Of a stretch of DNA of 64,000 nt, positions 16,679 through 25,233 are shown in pieces. The stretch is from Candidatus Gastranaerophilales bacterium (lineage in GTDB: Bacteria; Cyanobacteriota; Vampirovibrionia; Gastranaerophilales; Gastranaerophilaceae). Every line of letters begins with the position of its first letter. Position 1 is the stretch's first letter. Below the pieces are notes generated by a model. That model saw only the letters and a program-made list of their open reading frames with translations. It did no database searches and was not told the DNA's origin. The stretch spans positions 1-64,000 of the forward strand of contig CAJUNK010000009.1 in the NCBI GenBank assembly GCA_910587815.1, written 5' to 3'. Position numbers and translations under genes: made by a program.

Positions 16679-16867
16679 ATGGATAAAATCACAATAAGAT
16701 CAGACAGAAACACAGATTACACCTTTATGTATAAAGGAGAAGAAACTACACTAAAAGCAGGGAGCATTATAAGCATTGCAAATGGCCTGAATGATGTAGT
16801 TTTGCCCACCTGTGCTATGAAGATTATGAATAATTTAATCGTAATTAAAGACGATGTAAAAAAATAG
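16679..16867 (+). CDS. Small uncharacterised 62-residue protein
   Basis: The frame has an ATAGGGACA ribosome-like site 7-8 bases before the ATG. The product (begins MDKITIRSDRNTDYTF) alternates polar and hydrophobic residues, as in a small beta-fold, with no signal or membrane segment. It precedes the ACT-domain gene by about 65 bases. No family is recognised. Confidence 0.55.
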   Translation: MDKITIRSDRNTDYTFMYKGEETTLKAGSIISIANGLNDVVLPTCAMKIMNNLIVIKDDVKK

Positions 16868-16932
16868 GTTGCGCTAAAATTACACTAAGGCCTTATTTAA
16901 AATTGCACCAGGCCACATTAAAGGAAATTTTT

Positions 16933-17211
16933 ATGAGTGAAGAAAAAATAATAATCACAATTTCAGGAAAAGATAAGGTTGGAATTGTCGCAAAAATAGC
17001 AAACACACTTGCAGATTTAAACGTTAATATTGAAGATATTAAACAAACAATTATGCAAGATTATTTTGTAATGATGATGCTTTGCAGCATAAAAGATGCA
17101 AACAAAAATTTTAAAGAAATTAAAGATGGCATCGTAAATTCAGGCCAGCAAGTGGATATGGAAGTTTGGGTTCAAAGAAAAGAAATTTTTGATGGTATGC
17201 ACTCTATTTAA
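16933..17211 (+). CDS. ACT-domain regulatory protein (UPF0237/GcvR-like)
   Basis: 92 residues forming one ACT domain: IITISGKDKVGIVAKIANTL (the ligand-contacting DxxGI turn and helix), LNVNIEDIKQTIMQDYFVMM, then a second beta-alpha-beta half. ACT domains bind amino acids and control neighbouring enzymes. Stand-alone members of this group are commonly encoded directly before the UPF0210 protein, as here (gap 55 bases). ATG 16933 follows AAAGGA. The ligand is unknown. Confidence 0.87.
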   Translation: MSEEKIIITISGKDKVGIVAKIANTLADLNVNIEDIKQTIMQDYFVMMMLCSIKDANKNFKEIKDGIVNSGQQVDMEVWVQRKEIFDGMHSI

Positions 17212-17266
17212 TTTTGCATCCAAAGCCTGTTAAAACAAGTAATGCAATGAGAATTAAAGGATTTTT

Positions 17267-18634
17267 ATGAGAGATTTTGATGTACAAAATGTAATGGAAA
17301 CAATAGAGATGATAAAGGTGCATCATCTTGATATCAGAACTGTGACGCTTGCTTTAAGCCTTCGAGATTGTGCAGCCGAAGATACAAAAACTGTGGGCAG
17401 AAAAATTTACGATAAAATATTAAAACATGCATCAAAATTGGCAAATTACGCACAGGACCTTGAAAATGAATTTTCAATTCCAATTATAAATAAAAGAATT
17501 GCAGTAACCCCAATTTCCATTGTCGCAGAATCCGCTAAAGATGCAGATTATGTCTATCTTGCAGAGGTTTTAGACAAGGCAGCGGATGAAGTTGGAATAG
17601 ATTTTATCGGCGGGTTTTCGGCACTTGTTGAAAAAGGATGCACAAATGGCGACAAACGTTTTATGGAAAGCATTCCGGAAGCACTTGCCCGCACAAAGAG
17701 GGTGTGTTCATCTTTAAATTTAGCATCATCCAAGGCTGGGATTAACATGGTGGGCGTTTTAAAAACTGCAAATGTTATTAAAAAGGCAGCAGAACTTACA
17801 AAAGATGCCGATGGTTTAGGTGCTGCAAAATTTGTATGTTTTTGTAATTCTGTAACCGATAACCCTTTTATGGCAGGAGCATACTGCGGCGTAAATGAAC
17901 CGGAAGCTGCATTAAATGTGGGTGTTTCAGGCCCAGGCGTTGTAAGGTGGGCAATAGAAAATATGTCAAAAACCGCAGATTTAGGCGAAGTAGCTAATAC
18001 TATTAAAAAAACAGCCTTTAAAATCACCACTACAGGAGAATTAATTGGCAGACGCCTTGCAAAAAGGCTTGATATACCATTTGGTGTGATAGATTTATCC
18101 CTTGCACCTACGCCTGCTGAGGGAGACAGTGTTGCAGGAATTTTTGAAGCAATGGGATTAGAGGCGGCAGGCGCTCATGGCACAACAGCAGCACTTGCAA
18201 TGTTAAATGATGCCGTGAAAAAGGGCGGTATTATGGCTTCCAGCTATGTTGGAGGGCTATCAGGCGCATTTATACCAGTTTCAGAGGATGCAGGTATGAT
18301 AAAAGCCGCACGCAATGGATATTTAACGATTGATAAACTTGAAGCTATGACAAGCGTATGCTCTGTGGGTCTTGATATGATAGCAATTCCAGGCAATACC
18401 CCTGAAAGCACCATTGCAGGCATCATCGCAGATGAGATGGCAATTGGTATGATAAATAAAAAAACAACCGCGGTAAGGATCATCCCGGTACCTGGCAAGG
18501 ATATAGGGGATGAGGCAAAATTTGGCGGTTTACTTGGCGAAGCACCTATAATGGGTGTTAATAAACTTGATTCAAGCGTTTTTGTAAACAGAGCAGGCAG
18601 AATTCCTGCACCTTTGCACAGTTTGAACAATTAA
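17267..18634 (+). CDS. UPF0210 (PFL-like) family protein
   Basis: 455 residues, full family length. The opening VMETIEMIKVHHLDIRTVTL and blocks such as CTNGDKRFMESIPEALA and AEGDSVAGIFEAMGLEAAG are characteristic of UPF0210, whose fold is related to pyruvate formate-lyase but without a demonstrated glycyl-radical role. The function is unknown. Consistent pairing with the ACT protein suggests amino-acid-linked control. A TAAAGGA ribosome site precedes ATG 17267. Confidence 0.87.
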   Translation: MRDFDVQNVMETIEMIKVHHLDIRTVTLALSLRDCAAEDTKTVGRKIYDKILKHASKLANYAQDLENEFSIPIINKRIAVTPISIVAESAKDADYVYLAEVLDKAADEVGIDFIGGFSALVEKGCTNGDKRFMESIPEALARTKRVCSSLNLASSKAGINMVGVLKTANVIKKAAELTKDADGLGAAKFVCFCNSVTDNPFMAGAYCGVNEPEAALNVGVSGPGVVRWAIENMSKTADLGEVANTIKKTAFKITTTGELIGRRLAKRLDIPFGVIDLSLAPTPAEGDSVAGIFEAMGLEAAGAHGTTAALAMLNDAVKKGGIMASSYVGGLSGAFIPVSEDAGMIKAARNGYLTIDKLEAMTSVCSVGLDMIAIPGNTPESTIAGIIADEMAIGMINKKTTAVRIIPVPGKDIGDEAKFGGLLGEAPIMGVNKLDSSVFVNRAGRIPAPLHSLNN

Positions 18635-18690
18635 GAACCTTGCACTATAAAGTTTTAGGCAGCTTTTGCTTAAAATTTTGTAATAAGGAC

Positions 18691-18719
18691 TTGAATATTA
18701 ACATTGTTTGATTTAGTAT
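18691..18719 (+). promoter_or_regulatory. Sigma70-type promoter of rplS
   Basis: TTGAAT (18691-18696), a 17-base spacer and TAGTAT (18714-18719) lie about 50 bases before the rplS start. This leaves a leader of roughly 45 bases. Confidence 0.6.
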
Positions 18720-18770
18720 AGGTCGTACAGTAGTTTATTTATAGTTAAAATCAAAGAAAAGGTAAATAAA

Positions 18771-19124
18771 ATGAATCCCATCATTAGCGAACTAGAAAAA
18801 GAATATACACAAAAAGAAATGCCTGAAACAAACCCTGGCGATACCGTAAAAGTTTTTGTTAGAATTATTGAAGGCAACAAAGAAAGAACACAGGCTTTTG
18901 AAGGTACTGTTATTAAAAAACACGGTTCCGGCATCAGCAAAACAATAACTGTTCGTAAAATTTTCCAAGGAATTGGCGTAGAAAGAGTTTTTGCTATCTA
19001 CTCTCCAAGAATTGAAAAAATTCAAGTTTTAAGAAAAGGTGATGTAAGACGTTCAAAATTATATTATTTAAGAGAACGCTCAGGCAAAGCTACAAGAATT
19101 AGAGAAAAGCTTGAAAAAAGATAG
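18771..19124 (+). CDS. rplS: 50S ribosomal protein L19
   Basis: 117 residues. The family signature is clear: NPGDTVKVFVRIIEGNKERT, FEGTVIKKHGSGISKTITVR, GVERVFAIYSPRIEKIQVLR and the basic YYLRERSGKATRIREK tail. L19 sits at the 30S-50S interface. An AAAGG ribosome site precedes ATG 18771. A terminator follows, separating it from rbgA, although the pairing of L19 and the large-subunit assembly GTPase is functionally coherent. Confidence 0.95.
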   Translation: MNPIISELEKEYTQKEMPETNPGDTVKVFVRIIEGNKERTQAFEGTVIKKHGSGISKTITVRKIFQGIGVERVFAIYSPRIEKIQVLRKGDVRRSKLYYLRERSGKATRIREKLEKR

Positions 19125-19177
19125 ATTTTAAAATTTGCCGGCCTTACGGTTAAATGATATTAAGAAATATTTAGAAA

Positions 19178-19209
19178 GTTAAAAGTACCGCAGAAACGGT
19201 ACTTTTAAC
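19178..19209 (+). terminator. Strong hairpin terminator after rplS
   Basis: A 13-bp perfect stem, GTTAAAAGTACCG (19178-19190) with CGGTACTTTTAAC (19197-19209), and a 6-base loop. The run of T within the descending arm fits an intrinsic terminator. Some read-through to rbgA is possible. Confidence 0.75.
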
Positions 19210-19257
19210 GTATAAGAACCGTACCTGGCGGATAAATAAAAGGAAAGAATAAACAAA

Positions 19258-20097
19258 ATGAGCCATATTCATTGGTACCCTGGACACATTGCAAAGGCAC
19301 AAAGAGCATTAAAAGAAAAATTAAAACTTGTAGATGTAATTTTGGAAGTTTTGGATGCAAGAATTCCAATATCCAGCTCTTATGGTGATACCAAGACACT
19401 TTTAGGAGAAAAACCAAGAATAATTCTTTTAAATAAAAGTGACCTTTCGGATGATAAAGAAAACCCAAAATGGAAAAAATATATAGAAGAGAAAACAGGC
19501 TGTCCTTGCCTTTTAACCACAAATCAAAGTCAAAAAGATATCAAGATTATAATAGATAAAATTCTAGAAATATCAAAACCTATCACAGATAAAATGGTGG
19601 CTAGAGGCCTTTTGCCAAGGGCTATAAGGGTTATGGTTATTGGAATGCCAAATGTTGGAAAATCTAGCACCATAAATAAATTAATTAAAAAATCAAAGAC
19701 AAAAACTGGCGCAAAAGCAGGGGTCACCCGCCAACAACAATGGGTGCGCGTACATGATAAGGTGGAGTTGCTTGATACACCAGGAATTATACCTATGGCA
19801 CAGCCAAATCAGGAGGCTGCAATAAAATTGGCATGCGTAAATTCAATCGGCGAAAATGCCTATGACAACGAATATGTGGCAGGTGAACTGCTCAAAATTT
19901 TAGATAAAAAATATGAAAAAAAAGTGCGAGAGTACTATAATTTAGAAAACGAAGATGTTAAAATAGAAAATATCGCATTAAAAAGAAACTGGCTAATAAA
20001 GGATGGAAAGCCAGATGTGGTGCGATGTGCACAATTTATATTGCTGAATTTTAGAGATGGAAAAATAGGAAAAATTACACTTGATGAAATTTTATAA
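19258..20097 (+). CDS. rbgA: Ribosome biogenesis GTPase (YlqF/RbgA)
   Basis: 279 residues with a circularly permuted GTPase core: NKSDL (G4) comes before GMPNVGKSS (G1), then GVTRQQQWV (G2 region) and DTPGI (G3). The N-terminus HWYPGHIAKAQR is diagnostic of YlqF/RbgA, which assists late 50S subunit maturation. The C-terminal ~80 residues form the RNA-binding ANTAR-like region. AAGGAAAG precedes the ATG. The stop overlaps the start of rnhB by 14 bases. Confidence 0.92.
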   Translation: MSHIHWYPGHIAKAQRALKEKLKLVDVILEVLDARIPISSSYGDTKTLLGEKPRIILLNKSDLSDDKENPKWKKYIEEKTGCPCLLTTNQSQKDIKIIIDKILEISKPITDKMVARGLLPRAIRVMVIGMPNVGKSSTINKLIKKSKTKTGAKAGVTRQQQWVRVHDKVELLDTPGIIPMAQPNQEAAIKLACVNSIGENAYDNEYVAGELLKILDKKYEKKVREYYNLENEDVKIENIALKRNWLIKDGKPDVVRCAQFILLNFRDGKIGKITLDEIL

Positions 20098-20833
20098 AAA
20101 AGGCTCGAAGCCATATTCACAAAAGAGTAAAGACGTTGTTAAAAACGCAAAACCTTCTGTAATCAAGGATAATAGCGAATTATTTAAATTTGACATTGAA
20201 GAATTAAAAAAATCAAAATGCAAACTCATCATAGGAACAGATGAAGCAGGGCGCGGACCGGCTACAGGGCCTGTATTTGCGGCTGCTGTATGTTTTTTAA
20301 AATATGATGAAGAATTGTTTCAAAAACTTAATAAACTTAACGATTCAAAACAAATTAGTGAAAAAACAAGACTTGAACTATATCCTATCATAAAAGAATG
20401 CACCATAAATTCAATAACTATGGTGGATGAAAATATGATAGATAGAATTAACATTTTAAATGCAACATTTGAGGCTATGAAAAATGCCTGCATGGATGTG
20501 GTAAGAAAAGTGCAAACCACGTGTATGGTGCTTGTAGATGGGAATTTCAAGGTCAAAGGGTATGAATTTCCGCAAAAAACAGTCATTAAAGGCGATTCAA
20601 AATCTGCAAGTATAGCAGCAGCAAGCGTTTTAGCCAAGGTGGAAAGAGATAATTTTATGCTAAAATTAGATGCAGAATTTCCACAATACAGCTGGAAAAG
20701 CAATAAGGGATACCTTTCTCAGGCACACATTGATGCTATAAAAAAATATGGGCCAACAAAATATCATAGAAAAACTTTTTTAAGGAATATTTTAAATAAT
20801 CAAAAAATTGAACAACAAAAACTTGTATTCTAA
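20084..20833 (+). CDS. rnhB: Ribonuclease HII
   Basis: Removes ribonucleotides and RNA primers from RNA-DNA hybrids. 249 residues. The catalytic acidic cluster is intact: GTDEAGRGP (Asp, Glu), LVDGNF (Asp) and KVERDNFM (Asp). IKGDSKSASIAAASVLAKV is the family signature. The basic ~50-residue N-terminal extension before the core is longer than minimal. ATG 20084 is preferred over the adjacent TTG. It overlaps rbgA by 14 bases. Confidence 0.93.
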   Translation: MKFYKKGSKPYSQKSKDVVKNAKPSVIKDNSELFKFDIEELKKSKCKLIIGTDEAGRGPATGPVFAAAVCFLKYDEELFQKLNKLNDSKQISEKTRLELYPIIKECTINSITMVDENMIDRINILNATFEAMKNACMDVVRKVQTTCMVLVDGNFKVKGYEFPQKTVIKGDSKSASIAAASVLAKVERDNFMLKLDAEFPQYSWKSNKGYLSQAHIDAIKKYGPTKYHRKTFLRNILNNQKIEQQKLVF

Positions 20834-21144
20834 AATTGGGCTATAAGTCTTGCAAATGTGACGTTCTAGCGTTTTTATACACGTGAAAAATATACTATTA
20901 CAGGATTTTTAACTTATTTATGAATTTTTAGTAATTTTTATAACGTTTTAACTAGGCTAAAATACTATAATATCAAATGTTTTTGGGTTTTTAAACAAAT
21001 AAAACACTTGCCCTATAATGATTTTAGGCATTTCAGCCAAAATACGGGTTAAAAAAACATATAAACTTCTTGAAACATAAGGATTATGGAGATTATTAAG
21101 CGTTAAAGGCGCATTATAAAAGAGTTTTGTGCGGCAAAATATAC
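20834..21144. other. Gene-free convergent gap between rnhB and flhA
   Basis: 311 A/T-rich bases between two convergent genes. I see no credible reading frame, no strong terminator stem and no RNA gene. The only structure is a weak TGCCCTA/TTTAGGCA pairing near 21012-21033. Confidence 0.5.
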
Positions 21145-23235
21145 CTAATACCCATCTCCTATTGTGTCTATAGCTTCCACTCTAATGTCTGTTATAAGTT
21201 CAGAATAAGAAATTACCACTATTGTTGGAATGTGGCGCTCTAACATCTGGTATAAAGGCAGGCGAATCCTTGGCGAACAAAGAATTACAGGCTGACTACC
21301 CACTGCCTGGTGCGCTTTCATTAAAGTATTAGCGGTTGTCTCAATCAATTCCTGCACCTGCATAGGATTTAACAAAAACATTGTACCAAGTTCTGTGCGC
21401 TGACAAGAATCATCCAAAGTTTTTTCCCATTCACTAGACAATGTCAGAGCATATAAAACCTTGTCTTTATTAGAATTTGCAAGACAAATTTGGCGCCCTA
21501 AGGCCGCACGCAGCCTTTCAGAGAGGATATCAGGCTCTTTTGAAAATCTTGCATAATCGCACAGACGCTCGAAAATAAAGATTATATCTTTGATTGAGAC
21601 TTTTTCTCTGATTAAATTTACAAAAATTTTCCTTAAATCCGAAGTGGAGATAATCGTTGGCACAAGGTCATTAACCAGGGTTGGATCCTGCGATTTTACA
21701 AGCTCCATCAGCTTTAGGACATCAGTTTTAGTCATCACTTCATCAACATATTTTCTAACACAATCCTGCAAGTGCGTTACAATTACATCAACAGAATCTA
21801 CAGCTGTAATCCGGTCATTTTTGTTGATATACTGGGCATCCAGCCAATATGCCTGAGATTGGTATGTCGGGTCCACACTTACAATCACATTATCAGGCAC
21901 TTTTTTACCTAAAGCTTCCCACTGATCTGCAATTACCATAAATTTTCCAGGATAAACCATACCTGTTGCTACAGTGTTTGAGCGGATTGCAATCAAATAT
22001 TCATTATCCGCAATGGCTGAAGAATCCATTATACGAATGTTTGGGATAATATAACCAAGTTCATCTGTTACTCTTTGACGGAGTGCAGCAATTTTAGCCA
22101 AAAGCTGGCCATCCTGGTCCGGGTCCGCAATCACCAAAAGGCCTGCCCCTACCTGCAAACTAAGAACATCCACGCCCAGCCTTTCATACATTTTATTTGG
22201 ATTTACAAGGTCTTGCATATTTTGTTTCACGGCATCCAATTGCCCCAATTGCTGCTGTACATCCTGATTTACAAGAACAGAAAAACCTGCAACAGCAATG
22301 ACTATTGTAAATAAGACAAAAGGCCACCATGGAAGCCCCGTAAAACCACTAGTAAGGGCAATTAACATCAAAAAGCCGCAAGCAAAGAATAAACTTTGCG
22401 GTTTTGATAAAATTTGCGAAGAAACATCCTTACCCAAAGAGGTGGAAGCCGCAGTAGAACGTGTCATTACAATACCAGATGCAATAGACATTAATAATGA
22501 TGGCACCTGGGAACACAAACCATCACCAATCGTTAGCACTGTATACTTGGAAACAGCATCTGCCATTGGCATTTGATTCATCACAACACCTATGATTAAG
22601 CCGCCAAGAATATTTATAACAGTAATAATAATACCTGCAATAGTATCCCCTTTTACAAACTTCATTGCACCGTCCATAGAACCAAAAAGAGATGATTCTC
22701 TTTGTAAGTCTTCACGGCGTTTTACAGCTTCTTCAGGAGAAATAAGCCCTGCGTTAAAATCCGCATCAATTGTCATCTGTTTACCAGGCATAGCATCCAG
22801 GGCAAACCTGGCTGAAACTTCCGCAATACGTTCAGCACCTTTTGTGATTACCATAAACTGCACAACTGTGATAATAAGGAAGATTACACCCCCAACTATC
22901 ATATTTCCGCCTGTTACAAACTGCCCAAAAGCCTCAATTACCTGGCCTGCATCCCCTTTTGCCAAAATAAGACGCGTAGATGCAATTGATAAAACAAGCC
23001 TAAACATAGTTCCAATCAAGATAATTGAAGGAAAGGCTGCTAATTCAAGCGGCTTTTGCACATAAAGGGAAATCATCAACAGCACAATGCCAAGTGTGAT
23101 ATTGAGTGAAATTGAAAAATTTATAACCCAATTTGGCATCTCCATCAATAAGATTAAGATGAGCAGAATTACAAATATCGCAAGAGCGATTTCTGAAACA
23201 GGATTGTTTTGGGCGCCTGCTGCTGGTTTTGCCAT
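21145..23235 (-). CDS. flhA: Flagellar biosynthesis protein FlhA
   Basis: Inner-membrane export gate of the flagellar type III secretion system. 696 residues, typical length. The first ~310 residues hold about eight membrane helices, and the FHIPEP signature reads RIAEVSARFALDAMPGKQM (about 135). The rest is the cytoplasmic export-chaperone docking domain. The match is to FlhA rather than virulence homologues by context with fliE/fliF/fliH. A strong AGGAGGT site precedes the ATG, which shares one base with the fliH stop. It is the last gene of this flagellar operon inside the window. Confidence 0.95.
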   Translation of the reverse strand: MAKPAAGAQNNPVSEIALAIFVILLILILLMEMPNWVINFSISLNITLGIVLLMISLYVQKPLELAAFPSIILIGTMFRLVLSIASTRLILAKGDAGQVIEAFGQFVTGGNMIVGGVIFLIITVVQFMVITKGAERIAEVSARFALDAMPGKQMTIDADFNAGLISPEEAVKRREDLQRESSLFGSMDGAMKFVKGDTIAGIIITVINILGGLIIGVVMNQMPMADAVSKYTVLTIGDGLCSQVPSLLMSIASGIVMTRSTAASTSLGKDVSSQILSKPQSLFFACGFLMLIALTSGFTGLPWWPFVLFTIVIAVAGFSVLVNQDVQQQLGQLDAVKQNMQDLVNPNKMYERLGVDVLSLQVGAGLLVIADPDQDGQLLAKIAALRQRVTDELGYIIPNIRIMDSSAIADNEYLIAIRSNTVATGMVYPGKFMVIADQWEALGKKVPDNVIVSVDPTYQSQAYWLDAQYINKNDRITAVDSVDVIVTHLQDCVRKYVDEVMTKTDVLKLMELVKSQDPTLVNDLVPTIISTSDLRKIFVNLIREKVSIKDIIFIFERLCDYARFSKEPDILSERLRAALGRQICLANSNKDKVLYALTLSSEWEKTLDDSCQRTELGTMFLLNPMQVQELIETTANTLMKAHQAVGSQPVILCSPRIRLPLYQMLERHIPTIVVISYSELITDIRVEAIDTIGDGY

Positions 23236-24227
23236 TAGGCACCTCCTTTATAGATGCCAAAGGCATTTTGAATAATTGATAATTGAGTTGAAAAATTAGC
23301 ATCAATGACACCATTTGATGTAATAACTACACAGCTTCCTTTTTCGACAGCTTCATCCGCTATGATTACAATTTTGGCGTCAAGTGCAGAATTTTCAAGT
23401 ATTTCAGGCATTGATGCGCGCGCAAATTCCACCTCATCCGGGGCTACTTTAATTGTTATTTTTTCTTCATTAGATGAAATTTCATCAAACACTTCTGATA
23501 GCACGCCTTTCAGCACATCGCCAGATAATTCCACCTCTTTTTTAATTATTTTTTTTGCAATTTCAAGGGATAATTCAAGCATATCATCAGAAAGCGCGTC
23601 ATAGGCTTCTTTTTTAGAAGATAAAAATTCAACAAGAGAATTTTTTAAACCTTCAAGCTCAGCTGTGGCCTCTGCAATACCGTTTTTATACCCTTCCTTT
23701 GCAGCAAGTTCCCTAATACTTTGCGCTTCTTCCTGCGCGCGGGAAACCAAAGTGCGCTCATCAATTCTTCTATAGCCCCTGCGCCTTTCCCCGCGACGTC
23801 TTTCAAATCTTTCTTTAAATTCAAGACTTGAAATATCAATCTTTTCAACCTCATCCAGCTTTTGTTTTAATTCTTCTTCAGGAGTCAAAACCCTTGGGGC
23901 AGAAGGAATTTGCACGGGCTGCATTGTTTGCCGTATTGCTGGCTGCACCTGCTTTTCAGTCTCAATAGACGTATTAAGCCCGTCAACAGACATTTTTGGC
24001 TGCTCAGATTCCAGCAAAACATCAGAAATATCTGCATTTGATACGTTTGTATTTTCATTTTCAGGTTCAAAATCAACTGGATTTTCTATATAATCTTGAG
24101 CAGATATTTGTGCATTATTTGTATTTTCAGGCAATATATTATCCTGCAAAGCAGATTCACCAACAAGGGTTTCAAGCTCATTTTGATTAACATTATTTTG
24201 TTTTATTGCCCTTCTTCTTATTATCAT
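23235..24227 (-). CDS. fliH: Flagellar assembly protein FliH-like
   Basis: 330 residues. The N-terminal ~110 residues are acidic, Asn/Gln-rich and poorly ordered. A Lys/Arg/Glu coiled stretch (FKERFERRRGERRRGYRR) follows. The C-terminal ~180 residues match the FliH/YscL fold (LSLEIAKKIIKKEVELSGDV, then ITIKVAPDEVEFARA and a final ANFSTQLSIIQNAF). FliH controls the FliI export ATPase, which is not in this window. ATG 24227 overlaps the stop of the upstream gene (ATGA). Confidence 0.85.
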   Translation of the reverse strand: MIIRRRAIKQNNVNQNELETLVGESALQDNILPENTNNAQISAQDYIENPVDFEPENENTNVSNADISDVLLESEQPKMSVDGLNTSIETEKQVQPAIRQTMQPVQIPSAPRVLTPEEELKQKLDEVEKIDISSLEFKERFERRRGERRRGYRRIDERTLVSRAQEEAQSIRELAAKEGYKNGIAEATAELEGLKNSLVEFLSSKKEAYDALSDDMLELSLEIAKKIIKKEVELSGDVLKGVLSEVFDEISSNEEKITIKVAPDEVEFARASMPEILENSALDAKIVIIADEAVEKGSCVVITSNGVIDANFSTQLSIIQNAFGIYKGGA

Positions 24228-25186
24228 ACAAGCTTTTCTTCTAAATATTTGCACACAACAGCTGCTGCACGTGCAGGAATTATAACCTCATCCTTATTAT
24301 ATATAGAAAGTACAAATTCTTTTATTTGCGGTCTTTCATCCTTTATAATATTTGAAACTGTTTTTTTATCCGATTTTTTAATAATTTTAAACAGTTTTCT
24401 ATAACACCTCTCCAGGCTTATTATCTTTGGCTCAGGCAGTGTTTGTCTTATTTCATTTATACAGCGGGCTGTAATATCTTTATCCACCTTGGCATCTAAA
24501 TCGGGCATTTGAAGATATTGAATCAGAACCTGGGCTTCAGGTTTATTAAATTTTGTAACGATATTTTTTATCTTTTCCTTTGGAAAATTTTTAATTAAAA
24601 GCGCCAAAGATGCCAGCTTTAGAATTTTTGCATCAGACATTGCCGCACCCACAACATCCTTGGATTCTTCTTGAGCTTCTGTTTTTGCCATAGAATCAAT
24701 GTTCGATTGGTGCAAAACATTATCTGTTGCCCTTTCATCCAATACACCTTTTGCCCTTAAATCTTCGATTGCTTGTTTAAAGCAGGTGTTTACATGATGT
24801 TCTACCAAAGGAATAATCTGTTCTTGCGGCATTTTCTTTACAACAGCTTGTTTTGCGATTTCAAAGACAGTAAATGCAACCCTTTGCAAAATCCCTTCAC
24901 GAAGCTGGGGATTTATTTTTGCACGAAGAAGGTCTATAGATTTATGAAATGACCATTCGCCAATAAATTGGGTAATTAATGAAGCCTGGGGCGCAGTTAA
25001 ATTCAGCGCAGCATCTTTAACAAGAGCATCACCTGAAAGTACACAAAATTTATAAACAATATCTATTATAAATTTTTTATCCGCAGATGAAATATCAGCA
25101 GGAATAACCTGGCTTGCTTGTCCTGCCAGGTTTTTTGCAAAATCTTGCGGGCTAAACCCTTCTATAACTCTTTTTTCATCTGCCAC
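24224..25186 (-). CDS. FliG-position protein, highly divergent
   Basis: 320 residues between fliF and fliH, where FliG (the rotor switch protein bound to the FliF ring) normally lies, with FliG-like length and an all-helical composition. The segment FNKPEAQVLIQYLQMPDL resembles the FliG middle-domain motif around HPQxxALILxxL. I cannot find the charged torque helix typical of the FliG C-terminal domain. It could be a remodelled FliG or a lineage-specific replacement. A clean start follows the fliF region at 25186; the 3' end overlaps fliH by 4 bases. Confidence 0.55.
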   Translation of the reverse strand: MADEKRVIEGFSPQDFAKNLAGQASQVIPADISSADKKFIIDIVYKFCVLSGDALVKDAALNLTAPQASLITQFIGEWSFHKSIDLLRAKINPQLREGILQRVAFTVFEIAKQAVVKKMPQEQIIPLVEHHVNTCFKQAIEDLRAKGVLDERATDNVLHQSNIDSMAKTEAQEESKDVVGAAMSDAKILKLASLALLIKNFPKEKIKNIVTKFNKPEAQVLIQYLQMPDLDAKVDKDITARCINEIRQTLPEPKIISLERCYRKLFKIIKKSDKKTVSNIIKDERPQIKEFVLSIYNKDEVIIPARAAAVVCKYLEEKLV

Positions 25187-25233
25187 CGGATTTTTCCCTT
25201 TAATTACATTCTACCCCGTTTTTAAAATATGGG

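Noticed and set aside
20834..21144. Possible small RNA between rnhB and flhA
   Set aside because: Only one weak stem, no promoter-terminator pair and no unusual composition.
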